Positions 35,684 through 45,188 of a DNA stretch of 64,000 nucleotides are shown here, one piece after another. The notes under the pieces were generated by a model. The model made no database searches, was not told the origin of the DNA, and saw only the letters and a list, made by a program, of their open reading frames with translations. Source of the DNA: Cellulophaga sp. BC115SP (lineage in GTDB: Bacteria; Bacteroidota; Bacteroidia; Cytophagales; Spirosomataceae); contig NZ_JAAALB010000005.1 of the NCBI RefSeq assembly GCF_009905545.1, positions 124,001 to 188,000 of the forward strand, given 5' to 3'. The position numbers and the translations under genes were made by a program. Numbering within the stretch: position 1 is the stretch's first letter; every line of letters starts with the position of its first letter.

Positions 35684-36844
35684 ATGAGAATTACTCCTTT
35701 AGAAATCAGACAACATACCTTCGACAAAAGCTTTCGTGGATATGATACCGAGTCAGTTGATGCTTTTTTACTTTCGCTTTCTCAAGAATGGGAAAGAGTT
35801 GCTGAAGAAGTAAGAGTGACTAAACAATTACTTGATAGAGCCGAGCAGGAGGTTACTCGTGTGAAGGAGATAGAATCAAGCTTATTCAAAACTATTAAGG
35901 TAGCAGAAGAAGCTCAAAAAGAAATCAATGAAAAAGCACATCAAGAAGCTTCAAAGATTATTGATGACGCTAAGCTTTCAGCTGAAAAAATTGTAGAAGA
36001 AGCAAAAGCCCAAGCTGCACAGATTGAGGAAGATGCCAAAAGACAATCAAATATTGCGATAGCAGATGCCGAAGCTCGTGCTTCGTTTTTAGTGGAAGAA
36101 GCTGATTCCAAATTGAAAACTTTTGAGAGAGATACCAAGTCGCTTGAAAAGTATAAAGATTTGTTGGTATTGGAGTTGAAAAAGTTTGCAACCGATACAC
36201 TAGATAAAATTTCGAAGTTTGAAGAACGTACCACTATTTCTAATGATCCAGAAATTACTCCAGCAGAAGGAATTACTCCTGTTATAGAAGAGCCAATTGC
36301 AGAGGTGGAAGAATCACTAGAGGCTAGTATCGCAACAGAGGAATTACCAGCTGTCGTTGAGAATATCACTCAAGAAATTGATCCTGATGTTTTTGATGAA
36401 GAAGAAGGAGAGCTTCCAACAGTATCTTCAGTCTTACAGGATGAGCAGGAAGCTTCAGAGTTTTCAATTGATGAAAAACTTCCTTCATTATCATCAATCC
36501 TAGAAAGTGAAGCTGATGTTATTGATAATCCTTTGTTAGAAAGTCTTATACAACAACCAGAACCAATAGAAACTCCTGAAAACGTTCCAACTATTGAAGC
36601 CATAGCTGAAGAAAATGAAGTTGTAGAAGAGCCACAGGAAGAAACATCAGAGGTTGTTGCTTCAAGTGATGAAAATACTGAAGAAAATGCGCAGGCTAAA
36701 GACCCATACAAGTTTATCAAAAAAATAAAAAAGTCTGGTGACAGCAAAGGGCTTCCAACAGTTTCGTCTGTAATGGAGGAATTGAAAAAAGATAATCCTG
36801 GTGGAATTGCCAATGGGGGAGGTTCTTTTTTTGATGCTTTCTAG
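35684..36844 (+). CDS. DivIVA-domain coiled-coil protein with acidic repeat tail
   Basis: The N-terminal DivIVA-like domain (about 3-40, ITPLEIRQHTFDKSFRGY) is followed by a long coiled coil (about 41-182) and a very acidic, probably disordered tail (185-345). The tail carries three copies of a short motif, LPTVSSVLQ (244-252), LPSLSSILE (266-274) and LPTVSSVMEE (357-366), and weaker relatives at 221 and 301. It ends GGGSFFDAF. DivIVA proteins mark curved membranes or poles, so a role in cell shape or division is plausible. The repeated motif suggests several binding sites for one partner. Confidence 0.85.
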   Translation: MRITPLEIRQHTFDKSFRGYDTESVDAFLLSLSQEWERVAEEVRVTKQLLDRAEQEVTRVKEIESSLFKTIKVAEEAQKEINEKAHQEASKIIDDAKLSAEKIVEEAKAQAAQIEEDAKRQSNIAIADAEARASFLVEEADSKLKTFERDTKSLEKYKDLLVLELKKFATDTLDKISKFEERTTISNDPEITPAEGITPVIEEPIAEVEESLEASIATEELPAVVENITQEIDPDVFDEEEGELPTVSSVLQDEQEASEFSIDEKLPSLSSILESEADVIDNPLLESLIQQPEPIETPENVPTIEAIAEENEVVEEPQEETSEVVASSDENTEENAQAKDPYKFIKKIKKSGDSKGLPTVSSVMEELKKDNPGGIANGGGSFFDAF

Positions 36845-36867
36845 ATAATAAAATAACAAATTTCATG

Positions 36868-36897
36868 GAGTCAGGTAGCACAACTGCCTGACTCTTT
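36868..36897 (+). terminator. Terminator after the DivIVA gene
   Basis: GAGTCAGGTAG pairs with CTGCCTGACTC (10 of 11) around a short loop, followed by TTTATATTTTC. Confidence 0.75.
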
Positions 36898-36930
36898 ATA
36901 TTTTCGGTCAAATTAAATTTATCAATTAAA

Positions 36931-37281
36931 ATGGGAACAATTGAATTAGAGGGACTAGAGTTTTTTGCCTATCATGGATATTATGAGGAAGAGCGTAAAA
37001 TAGGAAACCGTTATCAGATAGATGTGAAGATATCTGTTGATTTTTCTTCTGCCGCACAGAATGATAAATTAAAAGATACCGTTAATTATGAGGATTTATA
37101 TCGGATTATCGCAGGAGTTATGCAAACAAAATCTAAATTGCTCGAGCATGTAGGGCAGTTGATTATTGATGAAATCCGTAAAATATATCCTAATGTAAAT
37201 GAAGTTCAGGTGGGAGTATCTAAATTTAACCCACCAATTGGCGGTGTTTGTACTCGTGCAAAAGTTACCGTAATCGGCTGA
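36931..37281 (+). CDS. folB: Dihydroneopterin aldolase
   Basis: Cleaves 7,8-dihydroneopterin to 6-hydroxymethyl-dihydropterin in folate synthesis. At 116 residues it has the normal size. The start LEGLEFFAYHGYYEEERKIG carries the conserved Tyr/His/Glu residues, followed by DTVNYEDLY and the C-terminal KFNPPIGGVCTRAKVTV with the conserved P-x-x-G. It lies 86 bases after the DivIVA gene, with a terminator between them, so it probably has its own promoter. Confidence 0.95.
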   Translation: MGTIELEGLEFFAYHGYYEEERKIGNRYQIDVKISVDFSSAAQNDKLKDTVNYEDLYRIIAGVMQTKSKLLEHVGQLIIDEIRKIYPNVNEVQVGVSKFNPPIGGVCTRAKVTVIG

Positions 37282-37299
37282 TTTGCGTAAAAACTTGCT

Positions 37300-37307
37300 T
37301 ATATTTG
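37300..37307 (+). promoter_or_regulatory. Possible -7 promoter element of the LacI-type gene
   Basis: TATATTTG matches TAnnTTTG exactly, 31 bp before the ATG. A TTTG at 37282 is only 14 bp upstream, so the -33 element is uncertain. Confidence 0.45.
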
Positions 37308-37338
37308 TTTATTTATTTTTCTAAAGTAATTCATTTTT

Positions 37339-38358
37339 ATGGCTCATCAAGTAACAATCAAGGATATCGCCAAGCATTTGAATATTTCAGTTGCAACCGT
37401 TTCTCGTGCGCTGAGAGATATGCCTGATATCAAGCCTGAAACTCGTCAGGCTGTACTTGATCTGGCAAAAGAATGGGACTACCAACCCAATGTTTTAGCT
37501 ACAAGCTTAGTAAAAAGTAGAACTAAGACATTAGGTGTTATAGTGCCTGATTTAGGTTATCATTTTTTCTCATCTGTTATAAAAGGTATAGAGGCAGAAG
37601 CCTTATATCGTGGCTACACTTTACTATTGACTCAAACGGGTGAAAGCTACGAAAGAGAGTTGGTAAACTTACAAACTTTATCCAGAGGACAGGTAGAAGG
37701 ATTTATTATTTCGCTTTCGCAAGAAACCTCCAATTATGACCATATTAATCGGCTTATAAGAAAAGGTATTCCAATTGTGTTTTTTGATAGAGATGCTGTA
37801 GGAATAGATGTTTCTAAAGTGATGGTCGACAACGTGGGGGCGGCCTATGAAGCAGTTATTCATCTTTATCAAAATGGATGTAGAGAAATAGCTTTTTTGG
37901 CAGGACCCAAAAGTGTTACAGTAAGCAATCAAAGAATCGAAGGATACAGGAAAGCACTACAAGATTTGAACATTCCCTTTAAGGACGAGTTGATCGTACA
38001 TGGAGAATATAACTTAGACAAAGCCATCGCACTGACGCATGGATTGATGAACCTCACGGATAGACCAGATGGTTTGGTTGTAGTAAGCGACAGACTAGCG
38101 GTCGGCTCCATGATGGCTTTACGCTCAAAAGGAATTTCTGTACCAGACGAGGTATCTGTGGTAAGTTTTAATGACGAACCTATTTGTAGTTTTTTAACAC
38201 CAACACTTTCTAGTGTTGCACAACCAACTACAGAAATTGGTCGAATTGCAACTTCGTTATTGATTAACCAAATAGAAGATGGACAAGAATTTTATAAGCC
38301 ACAAGTTCGAGTTTTAAAAACACATCTTGTGATTCGAGAATCCTCAGGAAGAAAATAA
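37339..38358 (+). CDS. LacI-family transcriptional regulator
   Basis: The DNA-binding helix-turn-helix is at residues 4-50 (VTIKDIAKHLNISVATVSRAL, then the hinge helix region around NVLATSLVKSRTKT). A periplasmic-binding-protein-like ligand domain follows (about 62-330, with GVIVPDLGYHFFSSVIKGIE and DEVSVVSFNDEP). These regulators usually respond to a sugar or sugar phosphate. No sugar operon adjoins it, so the target is unknown. A strong terminator follows. Confidence 0.94.
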   Translation: MAHQVTIKDIAKHLNISVATVSRALRDMPDIKPETRQAVLDLAKEWDYQPNVLATSLVKSRTKTLGVIVPDLGYHFFSSVIKGIEAEALYRGYTLLLTQTGESYERELVNLQTLSRGQVEGFIISLSQETSNYDHINRLIRKGIPIVFFDRDAVGIDVSKVMVDNVGAAYEAVIHLYQNGCREIAFLAGPKSVTVSNQRIEGYRKALQDLNIPFKDELIVHGEYNLDKAIALTHGLMNLTDRPDGLVVVSDRLAVGSMMALRSKGISVPDEVSVVSFNDEPICSFLTPTLSSVAQPTTEIGRIATSLLINQIEDGQEFYKPQVRVLKTHLVIRESSGRK

Positions 38359-38361
38359 GTA

Positions 38362-38392
38362 AAAAACGTACTTGAATAAAGTACGTTTTTTT
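38362..38392 (+). terminator. Terminator of the LacI-type gene
   Basis: AAAAACGTACTT and AAGTACGTTTTT pair around a short loop and run into TTTTTTT. Confidence 0.9.
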
Positions 38393-38492
38393 GTTTTTTG
38401 ACTAAAATCTTCAATTCTGAGCAAAAAAACAGATATTTTATAATTTATTGATTATTAGATAGTTACGTAAAATTGGTATTTTTGATACCACT

Positions 38493-38540
38493 AAAAAAGG
38501 CTATTTTTACCCTGAAATTTAGGTAAAAATAGCCTTTTTT
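38493..38540. terminator. Long AAAAAAGGCTATTTTTACC hairpin
   Basis: A stem of about 19 bp (AAAAAAGGCTATTTTTACC with its complement) around a loop of about 10 bp, between the convergent LacI and barstar genes, 115 bp from barstar. One arm recurs almost exactly at 47164-47185, so this may be a mobile or duplicated element as well as a terminator. Confidence 0.75.
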
Positions 38541-38655
38541 AGCTCTATGAAGCGCCTGAGAATCGCATAAAACACCTAAAATTGACCTTATGATGGTTCA
38601 TTTAAGTCTCACGCGATTGTCGAGCAATAGGATTTTCAGTAGGAGAGAGGTTATT

Positions 38656-39072
38656 CTATGCCTCATCTTCATAAGAAATTCCGATAGTCTCTAAATCATC
38701 AACTCCCAACTCAGAAGGCTCGATAAGAATTTTTAGGGATTTTGTTCCTGCATCACTTTTCCATTCCTCTGCAGCGTCATCCATTATAGTCAAAAGAATT
38801 TCTCTTAGCTCGTCATTTTCATCCGCCAAGAAATCATCATAATTTCTGAATACAATAAAAATTTCATTTTGAGCTAGCCACGATAAATCATTCAGCATTT
38901 CGTCAAAGGCATCAAGGTTGGTGCCAAAATCTGAAGGGAACTGTAACTGTTTTGCAATCGTATGATAAAATTGCTCAATGCTTAAATTCTCCTCACCATC
39001 TACATATACTACAACTTGATTCTCATTTGGCACTATCACACAAAGCTCGCTCAATATTTTAAAATTTGCCAT
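38656..39072 (-). CDS. Barstar-family ribonuclease inhibitor
   Basis: A 138-residue protein with a barstar domain (PF01337): IAKQLQFPSDFGTNLDAFDEMLNDL, containing the conserved N-x-D-A-x-x-D pattern. Acidic residues on the neighbouring helix are those that bind the RNase active site. It has no signal peptide and would stay in the cytoplasm. Its start overlaps the end of the barnase-type gene by 14 bases, as expected of an RNase/immunity pair. It is longer than B. amyloliquefaciens barstar (about 90), with an extra C-terminal acidic stretch. Confidence 0.92.
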   Translation of the reverse strand: MANFKILSELCVIVPNENQVVVYVDGEENLSIEQFYHTIAKQLQFPSDFGTNLDAFDEMLNDLSWLAQNEIFIVFRNYDDFLADENDELREILLTIMDDAAEEWKSDAGTKSLKILIEPSELGVDDLETIGISYEDEA

Positions 39073-39562
39073 GATTTGATTTACTTGTTTGTTTAGAATT
39101 TTGAATTACTTGAAAACTTCTGTAATGGTCATTGGTGTAATAAGCTTTTCCATCAGAGCCTGTCACAATTCTTTCGGTACCACGATTCTTACCTTCTACT
39201 TTGGGGTTTACGTCCCATTCTTGATATTGTATCTTTCGACCTTCTTCATCCTCTTGAGGTAGTAGTTTTTCATAATTCCCAAATTTCCGTCCTCCAACAT
39301 AACCATCTATTGGTTTGCCATTTGATTTAATATGGGATAAAACCTCATAAACTTTACTTGGAATCTCACCGTTAGACTTAATCTTGTCAGTATTATTTTG
39401 ACTATTTTCGTCTTTTTTCTTTTTGTGTTTTTTCTTTCTGAAATCATTCTGTTTCTCAACATGGTGAATACCTTCAGAAAAAGACATTGCTATGCTTTGC
39501 CAATTAAATCCTACTAATAAGGCAAGAACTAATAGCAAACGTTGAATTGAGGTTTTTAACAT
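39059..39562 (-). CDS. Exported barnase-type guanyl-specific ribonuclease
   Basis: A signal peptide (about 1-26, ending SIAMS) and a Lys-rich linker (39-66, including RKKKHKKKK) precede the RNase domain (about 66-155). All four barnase catalytic residues align: Glu115 (QEWDVNP), Arg127 and Arg131 (KNRGTERIV) and His146 (NDHYRSF). An active secreted RNase with an immunity partner in an overlapping gene is likely. It could serve as a bacteriocin-like toxin or in RNA scavenging. No secretion-system gene is next to it. Confidence 0.9.
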   Translation of the reverse strand: MLKTSIQRLLLVLALLVGFNWQSIAMSFSEGIHHVEKQNDFRKKKHKKKKDENSQNNTDKIKSNGEIPSKVYEVLSHIKSNGKPIDGYVGGRKFGNYEKLLPQEDEEGRKIQYQEWDVNPKVEGKNRGTERIVTGSDGKAYYTNDHYRSFQVIQNSKQTSKSNHGKF

Positions 39563-39798
39563 AAAGCTTTATTGGTTAATTGTTTTAGAAATGATGGATA
39601 TCCTCTTTCATCTCTATTTTATAGATGTAAATCTACAAAAATTAGTCATTTATTGGTGGTACATAAAACCAAATTTATCTAAAGTAAAATTACCAAAGCA
39701 ATCGTCAAAGCAAGTTTGAATAAACGAGAATTATCTTGTTCGCCACAGGAAGGTTTTCATTATTCCATGAGAAACGTTTTTAACTTTTAAGCTATTTT

Positions 39799-39892
39799 AT
39801 AAGTCCTAGAACTTAATGATTCTTGATGCCTGTAAAATGCCTACTTAGGCAAAATTGAAATACTTTTACCCGCTTTAAGTTCTAGGACTTAT
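39799..39892. repeat. 94-bp element with 17-bp perfect inverted ends
   Basis: ATAAGTCCTAGAACTTA (39799-39815) and TAAGTTCTAGGACTTAT (39876-39892) match perfectly at all 17 positions around a 60-bp centre, which itself has a weak inner GCCTACTTAGGC stem. No ORF is inside. The form resembles a MITE. The flanking gap 39563-40610 holds no gene. Confidence 0.7.
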
Positions 39893-39995
39893 GCAGTAGG
39901 CTAAGAATTAGAGAGTCTGTTTCATGAAATAATTTAAGCTATATGCCACAAGCAAAAAGTATTTCTAACAAATCATGAATACATTTTTGCTTAAT

Positions 39996-40068
39996 GCCTA
40001 CGGCTTACAGCCTAAAGCATTTTAATTCAATTTTATTTTGCATTAATACCAAGGTTAGTGGGCAAAAT
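39996..40068. repeat. Repeat cluster with GCTTACAG block (locus B)
   Basis: The 23-mer at 39996-40018 and GTTAGTGGGCAAAAT at 40054-40068 recur at 13954-13976 and 13846-13860, on the same strand but in the opposite order. CATTAATAC also appears beside both. Confidence 0.65.
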
Positions 40069-40610
40069 AAAATTTAAGATTATGCTCGAGGCTTTCAGGT
40101 AACGGCTTTCTGCGGTGGGTTTTGGAAAAAAGCATGGCTGTGGGTAATAAAAAAATTTTAACACTCTGTGCCTTGTGCCTAAACATATAACTTTAATCTT
40201 ATCCTGCATGTATTTAATTGAAATTACCAGGAATATATTCGAGTAAAATGGATGTATGAAAGAATCTGTTTCACAATCACCTTGTTTTACGATGCTAGAT
40301 GGTTAATTTTTGGTTACGACGGTCTGTTCTCTGAATAAATTATCTTTCTGGTATCTTAAGCTAATTTTAAGCTCAGTTTTAGAAAAATTAGAAACCAATT
40401 AAAATCAATGTACCAGTTATATACTAACTGGTCTGATATTTGCAAACCCCCGAAAAATTCACGAAATTTGTATATATAGGCTAATTTTTGGCATTTAGTT
40501 TATCTCAACATCTACTAAACTTTCCAATATTATCCATGATTAATAAGGAATGAGAGGTGAAAACAGAAATAATTATTGAATTTCATTCCCGAAATACATA
40601 ATCAAAGAAT

Positions 40611-43139
40611 ATGTCAGATCAAATTAGTAACATTATCCCCATCAACATTGAAGACGAAATGCGGGGAGCGTACATTGACTATTCAATGTCCGTAATTGTA
40701 TCCCGTGCATTACCTGACGTCCGTGACGGCTTGAAACCAGTACACCGCCGTGTGCTATTTGGAATGGATGAGCTAGGCGTCAATTATAATAAAGCTTATA
40801 AGAAATCTGCTCGTATTGTTGGAGAGGTGCTTGGTAAGTATCACCCACATGGCGACTCATCAGTATATGATACCATGGTTCGTATGGCTCAGGAGTGGTC
40901 ATTGCGCTATCCATTGGTAGACGGACAAGGTAACTTTGGTTCGATTGATGGCGACTCACCTGCTGCAATGCGTTATACTGAAGCTCGCTTGAAGCGTATT
41001 GCTGAAGAGTTGTTGGGAGATATCAATAAGGAAACTGTTGATTTTCAACCAAACTTTGATGACTCGCTTGAAGAGCCGACAGTACTTCCAGCAAAAATCC
41101 CCAACCTTTTATTGAATGGTACTTCTGGTATCGCCGTAGGTATGGCTACCAACATGGCTCCTCATAATTTGAGTGAGGTTGTGGATGGTATTACTGCTTA
41201 CATCGATAACAGAGATATCACCATCCCAGAATTGATGGAGTATATTAAGGCTCCAGATTTTCCTACAGGTGGTACGATCTATGGTGTGCAGGGTATCAAG
41301 AATGCTTTTGAAACGGGTCGTGGTCGTGTGGTTGTTCGTGGAAACGCTACCTTCGAAACTTCTAAAACAGGGAAAGAGCAAATTATCGTTTCGGAAATTC
41401 CTTATATGGTAAACAAAGCTGCCTTGATTAAACAGTGTGCAGATTTGGTAAACGATAAGAGAATTGAAGGTATCTCTGAGATTCGTGACGAATCAGACCG
41501 TCAAGGGATGCGTGTAGTTTTTGATCTAAAACGCGACGCAGTTCCAAACGTTGTATTGAATAATTTATACAAACATACTGCTCTTCAATCTTCATTTAGT
41601 GTCAACAACGTTGCCTTGGTAAAAGGTCGCCCAATGACATTGAACTTGAAAGATTTGATTCATTATTTTGTAGAACACCGCAACGAAGTAATCGTTCGTC
41701 GTACTCAGTACGATTTGAAAGAAGCTCAAAAGCGTGCACACATTTTACAAGGTTTTATTATTGCACTAGACAATCTTGATGCTGTTATCAAGTTGATTCG
41801 TGAGTCTCGCGACCCGAATACAGCACAGGCTGGATTGATCCAATCATTTAACCTTTCTGAAATTCAGGCAAAAGCAATTCTTGAGATGCGTCTCCAACGC
41901 CTTACAGGTATGGAACGTGATAAGATTATGGCTGAATATGAAGAAATTCAAAAGCAAATCAAAGACTTAGAAGATATTTTAGCTCGTCCAGAAAGACAGT
42001 TAGAAATTATCAAAATTGAGTTGACAGAAGTAAAAGAACGTTATGGAGATGAGCGTCGTACGCAAATCAACATGACTGACGATGAGTTCTCTGTTGAAGA
42101 TATGATTGCTGATGATGAAATGTTAATCACAGTTTCAGCACAGGGTTATATCAAGCGTACTCCTTTGATTGAGTACAAAGCTCAAAGTCGTGGTGGTGTA
42201 GGCTCTCGTGCTGTAGCTACAAAAGATGACGATTATACTGAGCATTTGTTTACGGCGACCATGCACAACTGGCTTTTATTCTTTACTGAAAAAGGTAAAT
42301 GTTTCTGGTTACGTGTTTATGCAGTTCCTGAAGGTTCGAAAAATGCCAAAGGCCGTCCAGTGCAAAACTTGATGAATATCGAGAGTGGAGATTCTATTCG
42401 CTCGGTTATTAACGTGAAGTCTATTACTGATGCCGACTATATCAATAACAACTTTATCGTAATGTGTACAGAGGATGGTACAATCAAGAAAACATCTCTT
42501 GAAGCGTACTCCCGTCCTCGTCAAAATGGTATCATTGCGGTAACCATTCGTGAAGGAGATAGATTGTTGGATGTAGCGTTGACAAATGGTAATAATCATA
42601 TTATCATTGCGACAAACTCTGGTCGTGCGGTGCACTTTGAAGAAAATCGTGTACGCCCTATGGGTCGCTCAGCAGCTGGTGTGAAAGGTATATGGCTTGA
42701 TGAAGAGAATCCAGGTGAAAAAGTTATCGGTATGGTTTGCGTAGAAAGCCCAGAGTCACAACAATTATTAGTTGTTTCTGAAAAAGGCTTTGGTAAACGT
42801 TCTGATGTAGAGGAATACCGCTTGACAAACCGTGGTGGTAAAGGTGTGAAAGCTTTGAATATTACAGATAAAACTGGAAATCTTGTAGCGATTAAGGATG
42901 TTACTGACAATGATGATTTAATGATTATCACAAAAGCAGGTATCTTGATTCGTATCGCAGTGGCAGATTTAAGAGTAATGGGAAGAAATACACAAGGAGT
43001 GAAGTTAATTCGTTTGAAAAACGAATCTGATGAAATTTCTTCAGTTACTAAAATTGTCAAAGATCCAGAAGAGATTCAAGAGGTTGATTCTGATGCAGTT
43101 ATAAATAATGAATCAGACGATACTGCTTCGGCAGAGTAA
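40611..43139 (+). CDS. gyrA: DNA gyrase subunit A
   Basis: The DNA-cleaving subunit of gyrase, 842 residues. The catalytic Tyr122 is in [10 protein letters not shown]. The quinolone-resistance region reads [16 protein letters not shown], with Ser83 and Asp87 as in sensitive E. coli. The C-terminal beta-pinwheel (from about 500) has [11 protein letters not shown] in place of the usual GyrA box and a second RGGKGVKAL repeat. The acidic C-terminal tail is normal. The 1-kb region upstream holds repeats but no gene, and I could not see a clear promoter. Confidence 0.97.
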   Translation: MSDQISNIIPINIEDEMRGAYIDYSMSVIVSRALPDVRDGLKPVHRRVLFGMDELGVNYNKAYKKSARIVGEVLGKYHPHGDSSVYDTMVRMAQEWSLRYPLVDGQGNFGSIDGDSPAAMRYTEARLKRIAEELLGDINKETVDFQPNFDDSLEEPTVLPAKIPNLLLNGTSGIAVGMATNMAPHNLSEVVDGITAYIDNRDITIPELMEYIKAPDFPTGGTIYGVQGIKNAFETGRGRVVVRGNATFETSKTGKEQIIVSEIPYMVNKAALIKQCADLVNDKRIEGISEIRDESDRQGMRVVFDLKRDAVPNVVLNNLYKHTALQSSFSVNNVALVKGRPMTLNLKDLIHYFVEHRNEVIVRRTQYDLKEAQKRAHILQGFIIALDNLDAVIKLIRESRDPNTAQAGLIQSFNLSEIQAKAILEMRLQRLTGMERDKIMAEYEEIQKQIKDLEDILARPERQLEIIKIELTEVKERYGDERRTQINMTDDEFSVEDMIADDEMLITVSAQGYIKRTPLIEYKAQSRGGVGSRAVATKDDDYTEHLFTATMHNWLLFFTEKGKCFWLRVYAVPEGSKNAKGRPVQNLMNIESGDSIRSVINVKSITDADYINNNFIVMCTEDGTIKKTSLEAYSRPRQNGIIAVTIREGDRLLDVALTNGNNHIIIATNSGRAVHFEENRVRPMGRSAAGVKGIWLDEENPGEKVIGMVCVESPESQQLLVVSEKGFGKRSDVEEYRLTNRGGKGVKALNITDKTGNLVAIKDVTDNDDLMIITKAGILIRIAVADLRVMGRNTQGVKLIRLKNESDEISSVTKIVKDPEEIQEVDSDAVINNESDDTASAE

Positions 43140-43281
43140 TAATTTTAGATAGCTAGAGTAGGAGAGAAGCAATTCGATTTTACGCTAGCTATTTATTTTC
43201 TTAGTACAACTTTGGCTTTTTGCCAAAATAGCATTAGTATTAACTGCTATTTCATTTTTTAATCAAACCATTTACTAAACA

Positions 43282-44766
43282 ATGAGAAAACTCACATTTG
43301 CTCTTTTCGCTGTTGCCGCAACTGGAGGAGCATCGTATGCCCAAACAGATAAATTGCTTCTGGAGGCAAACCGCAAAACAATCTTAGATGCAAAAAAGAA
43401 AGTAGACGAAGCGATTACTAAAAAAGATTCATTAAAAGCTAAAACTTGGTTGACAAGAGCTGAAGCTTATCTTGACTTGGCAAACTCTCAAGATACCGAG
43501 TTAACGAATCAAGTTCCTAATGCTGGCGTTATCGCTGTTGAATCTTTAAAGAAAGCAATTTCATTGGATGTTGTAAACGGTAAAGAAGGATCGACTGCTG
43601 CTGCTGCAAAGAAATATTTATCAGTTGCTTATAATAAGGAAGGTAAAGCAGAGGGCGAAGGTATGAAATTATACGGTGCGTTTATGAACGCAGGTATCGC
43701 TAAATACCAAGCTAAAGATTACTCAGGTGCGTTGAAAGATCTTCAAATGGCATCAGAAATTGGCTCAAAAGATACTACTGCGGCAATGTACACAGGTATC
43801 ATTGGTCAAATGGCTAAAGAAAATGACGCTGCAAAAGTTGGCTTTGAAAAATTCATTTCGTTAGGAGGTAAAGATCCAGGTATTTACTACAGCTTGGCTC
43901 AAATCTACAAAGATGAGAAAAATGAAGATAAAGCATTAGCGACTTTGGAGAAGGGTATTTCACTTCACCCAGCTAATAAAGATTTGAAGAACGAGAAAAT
44001 CAATATGTACTTGGCATTCAAGAAAATTGATTCTGCGATCTCTGAATTGTCTGCAGTAGTTGAAAAAGACCCAAGTAATGTTCAAACTGTATTAAACTTG
44101 GCTATTTTGTTCGATAACAAGGCTGAACAATACAATGGTGAAATTCGTGACATTAAAGAAAAATTAGCTGAATTCGATGTAGAAGGAGTGAAGAAGAAAG
44201 TAGCTGCTCAAAAAGATAAAGTAGATGCATTTGAATCAGAAATTAAGCGTTTGACAGACAAAATTAAAAAAGATCCAAAATCAGCAGTTAACACAAAGAA
44301 ACAAATTGCTGAGATTACGAAGCAAAGAGATGCTGAGAAGGTGGAGCTTGATAACTTGAATGCTGAATTAGCTAAAAAGTCTGCGAATGCTGGAAATGCT
44401 GCTGAGTTGAATGCTAAGATTGCTGCTTTACAAGAAAAACAAAAAGCTGCTAAAGCAAGTGCATTGGCAAATTACGATAAAGCATTAAAAGTAGATCCAA
44501 ACAACTACGATGTGAACTATAACTTAGGTGTAATTGCTTTCAATGAGGCAGTTATCTTAAATAAGAAAGTAGGTGACATGGGTATGGATGAGTACAAGAA
44601 AGATGGAAAAGCTGCTGAAGCTACTAGAGATGACAAGTTCAAAGAAGCATTGAAGTACTTCGAAAAAGCATATTCTTTGAAGAAAGAGGAAGATGTTAAA
44701 GAAAACCTGAAACAATTGTACCGCGTATTGAAAATGGAAGATAAATTGAAAGAATTAGGTGAGTAA
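43282..44766 (+). CDS. Exported TPR-repeat protein
   Basis: A signal peptide ends near ASYAQ21. The 494-residue protein holds several TPR units (about 150-285, for example GIAKYQAKDYSGALKDLQMASEI and EDKALATLEKGISLHPANKD), then a Lys/Glu-rich coiled-coil (about 290-395) and a further TPR pair before the end. It is likely a periplasmic or outer-membrane-associated scaffold. The gene is 142 bases after gyrA, and its terminator is unusually strong. No function can be named. Confidence 0.82.
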   Translation: MRKLTFALFAVAATGGASYAQTDKLLLEANRKTILDAKKKVDEAITKKDSLKAKTWLTRAEAYLDLANSQDTELTNQVPNAGVIAVESLKKAISLDVVNGKEGSTAAAAKKYLSVAYNKEGKAEGEGMKLYGAFMNAGIAKYQAKDYSGALKDLQMASEIGSKDTTAAMYTGIIGQMAKENDAAKVGFEKFISLGGKDPGIYYSLAQIYKDEKNEDKALATLEKGISLHPANKDLKNEKINMYLAFKKIDSAISELSAVVEKDPSNVQTVLNLAILFDNKAEQYNGEIRDIKEKLAEFDVEGVKKKVAAQKDKVDAFESEIKRLTDKIKKDPKSAVNTKKQIAEITKQRDAEKVELDNLNAELAKKSANAGNAAELNAKIAALQEKQKAAKASALANYDKALKVDPNNYDVNYNLGVIAFNEAVILNKKVGDMGMDEYKKDGKAAEATRDDKFKEALKYFEKAYSLKKEEDVKENLKQLYRVLKMEDKLKELGE

Positions 44767-44780
44767 TTCAATCATTTATT

Positions 44781-44830
44781 AGCATAACAAAAAAGCCTGA
44801 CGAGTTTTCGTCAGGCTTTTTTGTTATGCT
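44781..44830 (+). terminator. Very strong terminator after the TPR gene
   Basis: Perfect 23-bp arms (44781-44803 and 44808-44830), including AAAAAAGCCTGACGA, with a GTTT loop and a T6 run inside the right arm. Confidence 0.95.
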
Positions 44831-45096
44831 ATATCACAATGTAAAGTAGGACGTACAGTTAATAGATTTATTTAGTTTAAAGTTCTATTTAACATAATAT
44901 AAATTATGAAACATTTATTTTTTGTGTAAATCCATCAATTTCAGTAATTTATCGGGGTACAGGCTGTTTTACTGTATTGTCATTTGATGTTCTCTGTTCT
45001 CTTCAGCCCTCTCATACTTAACACCGACAAAATCTCTATTTTATGAGTTAAACAACACGTTTTAACGCGAATTTGAAGGCTTTTAGCTTTAAACAA

Positions 45097-45170
45097 AAAT
45101 GCAGTATTCGGAACCCAACTAAAGAATGTTTTCATATAAACGATTCTCAGGGGCTTCAAATACTGCATTT
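45097..45170. repeat. Inverted repeat AAATGCAGTATT
   Basis: AAATGCAGTATT (45097-45108) and AATACTGCATTT (45159-45170) are perfect 12-bp arms around a 50-bp centre. It lies just past the end of the pyrophosphohydrolase gene. No convincing gene lies in the rest of the 44772-45188 gap. Confidence 0.6.
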
Positions 45171-45188
45171 ATTTGGCTTCTGTGCGAT

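Noticed and set aside
36370-36813. Long minus-strand frames opposite the DivIVA acidic tail
   Set aside because: Ser/Thr-rich antisense reading of Glu/Asp codons. The plus frame has a domain and a clear start.
39563-40610. tRNA or other RNA gene in the gyrA upstream gap
   Set aside because: No T-loop GGTTCGAAT-type signature or cloverleaf could be seen. The structured parts are explained by the inverted repeats.
42596-43060. 154-codon frame antisense to gyrA
   Set aside because: It is a shadow of the conserved gyrase C-terminal domain.
44980-45168. 62-codon open frame on the minus strand after the TPR gene
   Set aside because: Its start lies inside the 45097-45170 inverted repeat. It shows no known family, no promoter and no domain pattern.
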